Assembly (NCBI RefSeq): GCF_017352375.1
Contig: NZ_JAFEVR010000014.1
Span: forward strand, 186,001 to 250,000
Source of the DNA: Mycolicibacterium sp. S2-37
GTDB lineage: Bacteria > Actinomycetota > Actinomycetes > Mycobacteriales > Mycobacteriaceae
DNA: 64,000 nucleotides
Direction: 5' to 3'
Below are positions 1 through 7,118 of this stretch, one piece after another. How positions within the stretch are numbered: the first letter of the stretch is position 1; every line of letters starts with the position of its first letter. The notes beneath the pieces are model-generated. The model worked only from the letters and a program-made list of their open reading frames with translations. It was not told the DNA's origin and made no database searches. A program made the position numbers and the translations under genes.

Positions 1-511
1 CCAGATAGGTCGGCGTGATCGCCCGCCGGAAGAACGCGTCCCAGTCGAAAACGATGTACAAGAACGGCACCAGCGATAGAACGGCGAGCCCCCAGTCGAC
101 GATGTGCGGATTGTCGCTGGACTTCTCGGCTTTCGATGCTTCGGATCTGCCCCAGCCGCGATAGACGAGGAAGGTCAACGAGACGCCGATGCCTAGGAAC
201 AGTGGAAGGTACATCTGGGTGGGCATGGGGTTGAACACCCAGTAGAGAGAGAACAGCGAGAGTCCCGCCCCGTAGATCTTGATCAGCAGCGATGGGAGTC
301 CGCTGAGGTGTCGCGCGGGTTTCTCGGCCTCGAACTCGGCGATCAACGCTTCTTCGTCGATGGCGTTCTCGCGCTCACGCGGATTTGCCGTTTTGTCAGC
401 GTGGGTTCGGAGGTTGTCTGCTTGTGCGAAGGGATCGGTGGGCTTGCCGATGGTGGGTGCGGCAGATTCTCGCGCGTCGAACGTACCGTTGCCCGCAGGA
501 CGGTCGGTCAC
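1..511 (-). CDS. TRAP transporter fused permease subunit (DctQM type), 3' part beyond window
   Basis: Membrane permease of a tripartite ATP-independent periplasmic (TRAP) transporter, which would use an ion gradient to import an organic acid delivered by the TAXI binding protein encoded just upstream. Only the first ~170 codons are present. They give a polar N-terminal ~85 residues, then hydrophobic segments (around YGAGLSLFSLYWVF, LPLFLGIGVSLTFLVY and WGLAVLSLVPFLYIVF) typical of the start of fused permeases. The GTG start at 511 overlaps the stop of the DUF1850 gene by four bases (GTGA), and a GGAG element precedes it. The gene order TAXI - DUF1850 - fused permease is the usual one for TAXI-TRAP systems and is the strongest evidence. 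The substrate cannot be read from the sequence. Confidence 0.85.
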   Translation of the reverse strand, partial: MTDRPAGNGTFDARESAAPTIGKPTDPFAQADNLRTHADKTANPRERENAIDEEALIAEFEAEKPARHLSGLPSLLIKIYGAGLSLFSLYWVFNPMPTQMYLPLFLGIGVSLTFLVYRGWGRSEASKAEKSSDNPHIVDWGLAVLSLVPFLYIVFDWDAFFRRAITPTYL

Positions 512-1017
512 AGCGTCTCCTTCAGGGTGAGTACGACAAACGGCCGATCGTCGTCCACCAACGTCCACAGCTCCAGCGGTGGGTTACCTGGCACAAGCAA
601 CGTGCGCTGACCGAGATCAGTCGCAGCCAGTGAGAGATCGGTGAACTTTCCTGGGCGTCCGGGGTCCGGGTCGGCTATCCAATCTCGGCGGTCGGCGGGG
701 TCTGCGGGCCTCGGTGCTCCCGGCAGGCTGTAGTACTCCTCGAGCAAAGCCAGTTGGTCAGCGGCAATCTGCACGAGGGTGTAGGACCCATCGGGTTGAA
801 CGGCGTAACGCTCCTCAGCCCAAGTTCCGTAGAGCGAATTGCGGTAGCCGATCGCAAACCTGTCTTCGGTAAGCGCAACGCTGGCCAGTTCACCGTCGGC
901 GTTACCGATGCTGAGCGACAGTTCGGCCGGCTGGGTGCTGCCCGCAGAACCAGACCCGGCACACGCGGGCATGCCCAGACATGCCAGCGAAACGACGACA
1001 ATGGCTGGTCTGAGCAT
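508..1017 (-). CDS. DUF1850 domain protein of TRAP-TAXI locus
   Basis: Small exported protein (169 aa) of the DUF1850 type, a family usually found between the TAXI solute-binding protein and the fused permease of TRAP transporters; its function is not established. The N-terminus has a hydrophobic stretch (residues 5-18) followed by a possible, weak lipobox ending at Cys19 (MPAC), so it is probably membrane-anchored on the outside. The remainder contains the conserved pattern of an acidic beta-rich domain (FAIGYRNSLYGTWAEE region). It lies 5 nt downstream of the TAXI gene and overlaps the permease start, so the three are translated from one transcript. Family assignment rests mainly on size and position. 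Confidence 0.7.
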   Translation of the reverse strand: MLRPAIVVVSLACLGMPACAGSGSAGSTQPAELSLSIGNADGELASVALTEDRFAIGYRNSLYGTWAEERYAVQPDGSYTLVQIAADQLALLEEYYSLPGAPRPADPADRRDWIADPDPGRPGKFTDLSLAATDLGQRTLLVPGNPPLELWTLVDDDRPFVVLTLKETL

Positions 1018-1022
1018 GTCGC

Positions 1023-2024
1023 CTAGCCCGAAACCTCATCGAAATAGCGTTGCGCGCCCGGGCAGGTTTTCACATAGGACGCGTCGCCGGCGGTGGCGGC
1101 GTCCAGTTCCCCGGCGGCAGGATGTACCTGGACAAGGGCTTCCTTGTTCTCGAACATCGCTCTGGTGATGTTCTCTTGGAGCTGCTCGTCCATGCTGGCA
1201 CTCGCCACGAGCAGGTTCGGCGAGGCGATGGTCGGGACGGGTTGGGTCTGACCCTGGTAGGTGCCGGCAGGAATGTCCTTGGCAAAGTAGTAGTCGCCGA
1301 ATTCGGCAGCAAGCGGCTGCGCGTACTGACCGTTGGGGACCAGCACCATGTCTCCGTCGCTGGCCAGATCGATCAGCGCGCCGGTGGGTAGGCCGCCCGA
1401 CCAGAATCCGACGTCGACGGTCCCGTCGCGCAAGGCAGCGACGGTTTCGGCAACACCGAGCTGGCGGCGTTGCACTCCATTTTCGGGGTCGATCCCTGCT
1501 GCTTCGAGGATGCGAAGCGCCGTGATCTCACTGGCGGAGCCCGGGGCGCCGACAGACACCACTTTTCCTGCCATGTCCTCGACAGAGGTGATGCCGGCTT
1601 CCTGGACACTGACGGTTTGAATGAAGTTGTTGTAGATGACCCCGAGGGAGCAGATGTCAACGGGATTGCCTTCGAACTGACCGGCTCCCTTGGCCGCGTC
1701 GGCCACCGCATCCCCCGTCGCGAGCGCGAGCTGCGCTGAACCATTCTTGAGCAGGAGCATGTTGTCGACGGAGGCGTTGGTCTCCTGCACGGTCGCGTCG
1801 TAGCCGTCGATGTTGTCGCGAATCACCGTGGCGAGTCCGCCGCCCAGTGGATAGAACACCCCGCCGGTGCCACCCGTGGCTATCGACAGAGTTCCACCAT
1901 CACCTGCCAGGGCGCCACCACCGTTGCTGCTGGTTGTCGGGCTTCCGCAGGCGGAAACCATGATGGTCGACGCGACCAGTGCAACGGCGCAGTGAAACCG
2001 TCGGGCTCTCGATGTTGTGCTCAT
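1023..2024 (-). CDS. TAXI family TRAP transporter solute-binding lipoprotein
   Basis: Extracytoplasmic solute receptor of a TRAP transporter, TAXI subfamily (333 aa). Residues 10-26 form a signal peptide with a lipobox ending VSAC, so Cys26 would be lipid-modified. The mature part shows the TAXI hallmarks: a Gly-rich N-terminal strand (LSIATGGTGGVFYPLGGG), the VQETNASVDNMLLLKNGSAQLALATGDAV region, and the VSVGAPGSASEITALRILEAAG hinge. The ATG at 2024 was chosen over an in-frame upstream ATG at 2096 because GAGGAG lies five bases before it and the signal peptide then begins correctly. It is first in an operon with DUF1850 and the permease. Likely ligands for this family are small organic acids; the nearby decarboxylase operon suggests a hydroxy- or oxo-acid (inference). 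Confidence 0.9.
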   Translation of the reverse strand: MSTTSRARRFHCAVALVASTIMVSACGSPTTSSNGGGALAGDGGTLSIATGGTGGVFYPLGGGLATVIRDNIDGYDATVQETNASVDNMLLLKNGSAQLALATGDAVADAAKGAGQFEGNPVDICSLGVIYNNFIQTVSVQEAGITSVEDMAGKVVSVGAPGSASEITALRILEAAGIDPENGVQRRQLGVAETVAALRDGTVDVGFWSGGLPTGALIDLASDGDMVLVPNGQYAQPLAAEFGDYYFAKDIPAGTYQGQTQPVPTIASPNLLVASASMDEQLQENITRAMFENKEALVQVHPAAGELDAATAGDASYVKTCPGAQRYFDEVSG

Positions 2025-2103
2025 TGGCTTCTCCTCATCGATGTGGTCTTTCGGCGATGACAATTCGGGGGGCATCGGGTCCGCTCGACGTCTCACGCAA
2101 AAC

Positions 2104-2119
2104 TGTGATGGCAGTCACA
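2104..2119. promoter_or_regulatory. CRP/cAMP receptor-type operator (TGTGA-N6-TCACA)
   Basis: The 16 bases TGTGATGGCAGTCACA match the consensus TGTGA-N6-TCACA of Crp-family regulators (Rv3676 in M. tuberculosis) at every fixed position. The site lies 80 bp upstream of the TAXI start codon, a position compatible with activation. Seen directly; actual binding is inference. Confidence 0.7.
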
Positions 2120-2187
2120 CTTATGGGACATCTTGGACCCCGGTGAGTTCCGCTGTCAAGGCTTATCTCAAAGTGAATTCTCATTTA

Positions 2188-2213
2188 TTACCTGAGGATG
2201 GCTTCTGAGATAA
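2188..2213. promoter_or_regulatory. Putative TetR operator, site A (before the TRAP operon)
   Basis: Inverted repeat TTACCTGAG (2188-2196), eight-base spacer, CTGAGATAA (2205-2213); the arms pair at 7 of 9 positions. The surrounding 43 bp (2173-2215) match the region 3216-3258 at 30 of 43 positions, with the same spacing and same centre. The two copies flank the TetR gene at 2403-3044 and stand before the transporter operon and the decarboxylase operon, so they are best read as operators of that regulator. Confidence 0.65.
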
Positions 2214-2402
2214 GGCCTAAAACAAGCAGGCGGACGCCGCGGGTAACGTTTGGTATCGACGGTGGGTCTGCAATGTCTCGGGCTGGAAAGGCCGTGGTGC
2301 CGCCGGCCGGCTTTGGCGGAGTTGCCCGGGCTGCGAACGCTGACTAGCGACTGCCGGCAGTGCAGGCGCCTGGCATTGCCGGCAGCCCTCGACGCTTTCT
2401 TC

Positions 2403-3044
2403 TCACTCCGGTCGATCTGACTGAGTCGAATCTATGGCGCGTTTGAGCCCGTTGAGCGCAGCCCGATAGATGCTGGAGTAGTGAGCGACGAGTTCATCGT
2501 CGGTCATTCCTGTCGCCGTGCGCAGATCCAGGACTTCGCGGGAATTGACGAGTGAGTTGTGCAGCGTGAGTGCAAAAGGGTATTGGTCCTCGGCGACGCC
2601 GTTGTCGTGCAACATCTGCCGGATGGCGCTGCCCCAGATCTTGTCCAACGCCGTGGTGTGGGCTTCACCGGCAGCCAGTCGCGTCAAGAACCCGTCCCGC
2701 GATCGCACCAAGACCATGGCGGGTCCGTACTCGGCGACGACGACCAGCCAGCGCCGCAGGATGTCCTCGAAGCGTTGCGTCCCGGTGCTGGTGAGCCCCT
2801 CGATACTCTCGCTCAACCGCTCGATCACGCTCAGCATGAACCGCCGGTGTAGATGGTCGAGCGTGGGGAAATACCGGTAGGCGGTAGCCAGGGACAGACC
2901 CGCGCGCTCGGCAACAGCGGCCATGTTGGCCATTGCGGGATCCTGCTTGAGCAGTTCACCCACCGCGTTGATTAGCGCCTGCTCGTTGCGAATCGCGTCC
3001 TGGCGAAGCGCGCGTTGGCGGGGACGTGCTATGGGCGTCGACAC
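2403..3044 (-). CDS. TetR family transcriptional regulator of the TRAP/decarboxylase island
   Basis: DNA-binding repressor or activator of the TetR family (213 aa from the chosen start). The N-terminal helix-turn-helix is clear (NMAAVAERAGLSLATAYRYFPTLDHLHRRF, roughly residues 40-69), followed by a helical ligand-binding domain with no recognisable ligand signature. GTG at 3044 was chosen because the strong Shine-Dalgarno CGAGGGGGA (3051-3059) lies six bases before it; an ATG at 3083 is in frame but lacks such a site. It lies between the transporter operon (same strand, downstream) and the divergent decarboxylase operon, and the two similar operator-like sites on its flanks point to control of both. 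The effector is presumably the transported acid or a breakdown product (inference). Confidence 0.9.
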   Translation of the reverse strand: MSTPIARPRQRALRQDAIRNEQALINAVGELLKQDPAMANMAAVAERAGLSLATAYRYFPTLDHLHRRFMLSVIERLSESIEGLTSTGTQRFEDILRRWLVVVAEYGPAMVLVRSRDGFLTRLAAGEAHTTALDKIWGSAIRQMLHDNGVAEDQYPFALTLHNSLVNSREVLDLRTATGMTDDELVAHYSSIYRAALNGLKRAIDSTQSDRPE

Positions 3045-3231
3045 GGAATCTCCCCCTCGCTCTCGCTTCGGCTCGATGGTCACTATCGACCGAAGATTAG
3101 CGACCGTCGCTGCATGCCGGCAGGCGGCGCATCAATGGTCGCCTCCATCCTGTGTCACCGGCGCCGGAATCCCGCCCATCTATCACGCCGCGAGCCGCGC
3201 CAGCGCTTTTCTAAGAATGTACTCTCAGTTA

Positions 3232-3257
3232 CTATCTAAGGATGCACTCTCAGATAG
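3232..3257. promoter_or_regulatory. Putative TetR operator, site B (between tetR and the decarboxylase operon)
   Basis: Inverted repeat CTATCTAAG (3232-3240), eight-base spacer, CTCAGATAG (3249-3257), arms pairing at 8 of 9 positions. It has the same architecture as site A at 2188-2213 and shares most of a 43-bp surrounding block with it. It lies 60 bp before the decarboxylase start codon and ~190 bp before the TetR start codon, so it could control both divergent transcripts. Confidence 0.65.
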
Positions 3258-3317
3258 CGCAGGGGTGCACCGGCCGGCCCTCCGGCGTGCTGGCCTGACA
3301 ACGAGGAAGGTGGGCCA

Positions 3318-3860
3318 ATGAGAACCGGGACATACGCGCAAGCCGTGGCGACCGGCATCTGGCGGTCGGGAGTGGACAAGATCGGCTACATTCCCTCGGT
3401 CACGGTCGCCCCGGTCATCGATGCGCTCGTTGAGGAAGACGGAGGCAGCGACGGCATCTCGCCACGGGTAACGCCGCTGTCGCGAGAAGAGGAGGCCGTC
3501 GGCATCCTGGGGGCGCTCCCGCTTGCGGGTAAACTCGGAGCAGTTGTCATGCAGGACAACGGCTTCGGCAATGCACTGACCGCGCTCACAACGTTCTCGG
3601 TGTCGTACCACTTGCCCCTGCTGATCTTCGCCAACACCCGGGGCAGTGTGGGTGAGTACAACTCGATGATCCATTCGATCAGCCAACCCATGCCGATGAT
3701 GCTGCGCGCGGCGGGACTACCCGTGCTCGAGCTGGACCGTCGATCGTCACCGCAGGACTGGGAAGACGTGGTGGCCGAAGCCGGCAATCACGCCGTGATG
3801 ACCTTCCGCCCGGTCACCGTCTTGGCATCGTTCTGGAACACCGACGGAAAGGTCGCGTGA
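3318..3860 (+). CDS. Sulfopyruvate decarboxylase-like alpha subunit (TPP enzyme, PYR domain)
   Basis: Alpha subunit (180 aa) of a thiamine-diphosphate-dependent 2-oxoacid decarboxylase resembling sulfopyruvate/phosphonopyruvate decarboxylase (ComD/Ppd class). It carries the pyrimidine-binding domain: the Glu that activates TPP lies in the LSREEEAVGILGAL segment near residue 60, followed by QDNGFGNALTALTTFSVSYHLPLLIFANTRG, which is typical of this class. Splitting into alpha and beta chains is usual for archaeal-type sulfopyruvate decarboxylases. The next gene encodes the complementary domain and overlaps by four bases (ATGA). First gene of a five-gene operon under putative operator B. The true substrate is not determined: sulfopyruvate, phosphonopyruvate or another 2-oxoacid are all possible. 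Confidence 0.8.
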   Translation: MRTGTYAQAVATGIWRSGVDKIGYIPSVTVAPVIDALVEEDGGSDGISPRVTPLSREEEAVGILGALPLAGKLGAVVMQDNGFGNALTALTTFSVSYHLPLLIFANTRGSVGEYNSMIHSISQPMPMMLRAAGLPVLELDRRSSPQDWEDVVAEAGNHAVMTFRPVTVLASFWNTDGKVA

Positions 3861-4465
3861 TGCGACGCTTCGAAGCGCTCCAGCACCTGGTGGAACTGAC
3901 CGCCGACTACCCGCTGGTGGTCACGTGCGCGGCCACCAGCCGCGAACTCGCCTCGATTGCCGACCGTGAGAACCATTGCTACCTGCTGGATTCGATGGGT
4001 CTCGTCGGATCAGTCACCACCGGTTTGGCGCTGGCTGCCGCAGACACCGAGTTACCCAAGGTCATCGGCATCGAAGGCGACGGATCATTGTTGATGAACC
4101 CGAACGTGCTGCCGACGGGCGGCTTCCTCGCGCCGGGCAAACTGATGTTGATCCTGCTCGATAACCAGGTTTACGGATCGACGGCGGGCCTACCCACCTA
4201 CGCCACTCGCATCGACTTGGCCGCTCTGGCTGAAGCGGCTGGATGGACGGTGGGACGGGCCGATGAACCCGATGGCATGCGCCGCGAGTTCGACCGGCTG
4301 GTGACTACTACGACCCCGGCATTCCTCCACGTCCGCATCGAGGCAGGCAACGCCTCCGACATTCCCAAGCTCCTGATAGATCCAGTCACCATCACGAACC
4401 GTTTCACCGCGTGGCTCAAGGCCCGCCTGTCCGAGACGAGTGCCGGCACCGGAGTGTCAGCATGA
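3857..4465 (+). CDS. Sulfopyruvate decarboxylase-like beta subunit (TPP enzyme, PP domain)
   Basis: Beta subunit (202 aa) supplying the diphosphate-binding domain of the same decarboxylase. The TPP/Mg2+ motif is visible: GDGSLLMNP starting near residue 74 and ending about 30 residues later in LLDNQVYGSTAG, i.e. GDG-(X)n-N. The DSMGLVGSVTTGLALA segment before it matches the substrate-facing loop of the family. The C-terminal LPTYATRIDLAALAEAAGW region is also characteristic. The start overlaps the alpha-subunit stop, and its own stop overlaps the aldehyde dehydrogenase start (ATGA at 4462), which suggests tight translational coupling and a product passed on to the dehydrogenase. Confidence 0.82.
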   Translation: MMRRFEALQHLVELTADYPLVVTCAATSRELASIADRENHCYLLDSMGLVGSVTTGLALAAADTELPKVIGIEGDGSLLMNPNVLPTGGFLAPGKLMLILLDNQVYGSTAGLPTYATRIDLAALAEAAGWTVGRADEPDGMRREFDRLVTTTTPAFLHVRIEAGNASDIPKLLIDPVTITNRFTAWLKARLSETSAGTGVSA

Positions 4466-5913
4466 CGCTCGCGGTGGGCGGTATCAGCACAGTCGACCCC
4501 GCCACCGGTGAGACCATCGCGCGCTTCCTCTACACCACACCCGACGAGCTCGAGCGCATACTGGCCAAATCGCGTCTCACACAAGAAAAGTGGGCCCGTA
4601 GCACTGTCGACGAGCGGATCGAGGGTATCGAACGCCTCGCCGCGAGTCTGGCCGCGCATCGCGAGCGACTCGCCGCTCAGATCGTGCGCGAGATGGGAAA
4701 GCCAATCACCCAAGCCCGTGCCGAGATCGACAAGTGCGTTACCGCCTGCGACTACTACGCCAACCATCTCGCCGCTATCCTCGCGCCGAGACCGGTCGAC
4801 GTGCGGCCCGACACCGCCGAGGTCCACCTGCGCCCGCTTGGTGTCATCTTCGCCATCCTGCCGTGGAACTATCCGTGGTGGCAGGTGATCCGCGCGATGT
4901 TGCCGGCCATCGGAGCAGGGAACGTTGTCGTCCTCAAACACGCTGATTCGGTGACGGGCTGCGCTTTGACCATCGCCGATCTGCTGTGCGAGAGCTTCGC
5001 AGAGGATGTGCTCCGGGCTGTCGTCCTTCCTGCTGACCGCGCCTCCGACGTGATTGCCGATCACCGGATCGCCGCTGTCACCTTCACCGGCAGCGAACGG
5101 GTCGGAGCGTTGGTCGCACAGGCCGCGGGCGCGTCCCTGAAGAAGTGCGTTCTCGAACTCGGTGGATCGGATCCGTTCATCGTGTTCGACGATGCTGACA
5201 TCGCGGCCGCTGCCGAGGCTGCCGTGCGGTCGCGCTACATCAACAACGGGCAGAGTTGCATCGCCGCCAAGCGGCTGATTGTTCAACGTTCCGTGCGTGA
5301 CGAGCTCGTCGAGGCGATGTGCGAGCGAGTCGGCATGCTGCGGGTCGGCGACCCCACTGATCCGTCAACCGACATCGGGCCATTGGCTCGGTTCGACCTG
5401 CTGCGCACGCTGGAAAGCCAACGCGCCCGCGCAATCGCGGACGGCGCGCGCACGCTGGCCGAGGCTCCCACCCCCGGCGGGCCCGGCGCTTGGTTCGCAC
5501 CGACCTTGATGGAAGTCGACGTCACATCACCGCTTTTCACCGAGGAGACGTTCGGACCCCTTGGAGCCCTCACCGTGTTCGATCACCCCGAGCAGGCGAT
5601 ACTGCTTGCCAACGAGTCGCAGTACGGACTCAGCAGCAGTATCTGGACGACCGATATCGACCGGGCACGGCAACTCGCGGGTCGGATCGAAGCCGGCTCG
5701 GTGTTCATCAACACCATTTCGGTGTCAGATCCACGGCTGCCCGTCGGCGGAGTCAAATCCAGCGGCTACGGCCGTGAGTTGGCCGAATGGGGGGTGACGG
5801 AGTTTGCCAACCTGCAAGCGGTTCGCGCGGGTATGGAAACGGGCGCCACCTCTTCACCGACACTGAGTACCGACCAGCGTGTTGCATTCCCACCCAGCGG
5901 CGGTGGCCGGTGA
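4462..5913 (+). CDS. NAD(P)-dependent aldehyde dehydrogenase (succinate-semialdehyde dehydrogenase-like)
   Basis: Aldehyde dehydrogenase of the semialdehyde dehydrogenase group (483 aa), oxidising an aldehyde to its carboxylate. Features seen: the PWNYPWWQ substrate/cofactor loop, the FTGSERVG nucleotide loop, general base Glu232 in LELGGSDPF, and catalytic Cys266 in NNGQSC. The C-terminal EETFGPLG and FINTISVSDPRLPVGGVKSSGYGRE motifs are intact, so the enzyme looks complete. The ATG at 4462 overlaps the preceding stop; an in-frame ATG at 4411 lies inside the beta-subunit gene and lacks support. Following a decarboxylase, its natural substrate is the aldehyde that enzyme releases, for example succinate semialdehyde or sulfoacetaldehyde (inference). 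Confidence 0.9.
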   Translation: MTLAVGGISTVDPATGETIARFLYTTPDELERILAKSRLTQEKWARSTVDERIEGIERLAASLAAHRERLAAQIVREMGKPITQARAEIDKCVTACDYYANHLAAILAPRPVDVRPDTAEVHLRPLGVIFAILPWNYPWWQVIRAMLPAIGAGNVVVLKHADSVTGCALTIADLLCESFAEDVLRAVVLPADRASDVIADHRIAAVTFTGSERVGALVAQAAGASLKKCVLELGGSDPFIVFDDADIAAAAEAAVRSRYINNGQSCIAAKRLIVQRSVRDELVEAMCERVGMLRVGDPTDPSTDIGPLARFDLLRTLESQRARAIADGARTLAEAPTPGGPGAWFAPTLMEVDVTSPLFTEETFGPLGALTVFDHPEQAILLANESQYGLSSSIWTTDIDRARQLAGRIEAGSVFINTISVSDPRLPVGGVKSSGYGRELAEWGVTEFANLQAVRAGMETGATSSPTLSTDQRVAFPPSGGGR

Positions 5914-7118
5914 GGAAGCGTGTCGCCGTTGTAGGGGGCGGCATCGTGGGTGTCGCGGTCGCTCGTGAAATCCTGAGCCGTCGACCCGAAGTCGAGGTGA
6001 CCCTCTTCGAGAAGGAGGACCGCCTCGCATCCCACCAGACGGGTCGCAACAGCGGCGTGGTCCACGCTGGTTTGTATTATCAGCCGGGCTCGGCCAAAGC
6101 CCTGCTCTGCCGGCGCGGAGTCGGGCTCCTCGAGGAGTACTGCGATCAGCATGGAATCCGCCGGATCGCCTGTGGCAAAGTGCTTGTCGCGCTCAACGAC
6201 GTCGAGCGCGTCCGGCTGGCCGACATCGAGAAGCGGGCTCTGGCCAATGGTGTCCCAGGGGTCCGTGTCATCGGTCCGGAGGAGCTGCGGGAACTCGAGC
6301 CGCACGTCCGTGGGGTCGCCGCGCTGCACTCACCGTCGACGTCGATCGTCGATTTCGCCGAGGTGACACACGCGCTGGCCGGTGACGCGATCGCGGCCGG
6401 AGCGAAGGTATTGCTGGGACAGGAGGTCATCGGTCTGCGCACCCGGGGAACAGCGGTTCTGGTCACCGCGCGTACCGCGGGAGGTGACGAGGAGACCAGC
6501 TTCGATCAGGTGGTGGCCTGCGGCGGACTGCAGAGTGATCGCTTGGCCGAACTGGCCGGTGACGGATCCGATCCGGTGATCATGCCGTTCCGTGGTGAGT
6601 ACTACGCGCTGAAGCCGGAACGCCGCGGTCTGGTCAACGGGCTGGTGTATCCGGTTCCGGATCCGCGCTATCCGTTCCTCGGTGTGCACGTCACGCCGAG
6701 GGTGGACGGCGAGGTGCTCATCGGACCGAACGCGGTGCTTGCGTTGGCGCGCGAGGGATACACCTGGCGAAGCTTCTCGATGTCGGATCTCGCCGAAGTG
6801 GCGCGCACGCCGTCCTTCTGGCGGTTCGCCCGACAGCACTGGCGGACCGGACTCACCGAGATGTACGGCTCGCTGAGCAAGCGACGCTTCGTCGCGGCAG
6901 CTCGTGCCTACGTCCCGGAGCTCCGGGTCGATGATGTGGTGCCGGGCACTGCCGGAATCCGGGCGCAGGCACTCGACGCGAACGGCGGACTGGTGGACGA
7001 CTTCCGGATCAGCATCCGAGACCGAATCGTCCTGTTGCGCAACGCACCGTCACCGGCGGCCACGTCCGCACTGGCCATCGCCGAGCATGTCGTGTCGACC
7101 CTGGAGAGTCAATCGTGA
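5910..7118 (+). CDS. L-2-hydroxyglutarate oxidase-like FAD-dependent oxidoreductase (LhgO family)
   Basis: FAD-linked oxidoreductase of the DAO/LhgO family (402 aa), expected to oxidise a 2-hydroxy acid to a 2-oxo acid. The N-terminal dinucleotide-binding motif VVGGGIVG occupies residues 7-14. The segment EKEDRLASHQTGRNSGVVHAGLYY and the late motif VHVTPRVDGEVLIGPNAVLALAREGY are typical of L-2-hydroxyglutarate oxidases. The GTG start at 5910 overlaps the aldehyde dehydrogenase stop (GTGA); longer upstream starts would run through the previous gene. In the operon it would make the 2-oxoacid that the decarboxylase uses. The exact substrate could be 2-hydroxyglutarate or a related acid. Confidence 0.85.
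   Translation: MRKRVAVVGGGIVGVAVAREILSRRPEVEVTLFEKEDRLASHQTGRNSGVVHAGLYYQPGSAKALLCRRGVGLLEEYCDQHGIRRIACGKVLVALNDVERVRLADIEKRALANGVPGVRVIGPEELRELEPHVRGVAALHSPSTSIVDFAEVTHALAGDAIAAGAKVLLGQEVIGLRTRGTAVLVTARTAGGDEETSFDQVVACGGLQSDRLAELAGDGSDPVIMPFRGEYYALKPERRGLVNGLVYPVPDPRYPFLGVHVTPRVDGEVLIGPNAVLALAREGYTWRSFSMSDLAEVARTPSFWRFARQHWRTGLTEMYGSLSKRRFVAAARAYVPELRVDDVVPGTAGIRAQALDANGGLVDDFRISIRDRIVLLRNAPSPAATSALAIAEHVVSTLESQS

Larger units (their letters stand above)
2025..2402. other. 378-bp intergenic regulatory region upstream of the TAXI-TRAP operon
   Basis: No convincing gene. The part nearest the transporter holds a perfect CRP-type palindrome (2104-2119) and operator-like site A (2173-2215), preceded by a further half-site CTTATCTCA at 2162-2170. 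The part from about 2220 to 2402, downstream of the convergently placed 3' end of the TetR gene, shows nothing that I can identify. Confidence 0.6.

Noticed and set aside
2403..3044. TetR gene as a candidate kstR
   Set aside because: KstR begins with a different HTH (MRAVADRADVAVGTLYRYFPSK-like) and its own box is always nearby; neither TetR protein here matches, and no KstR box lies near them.
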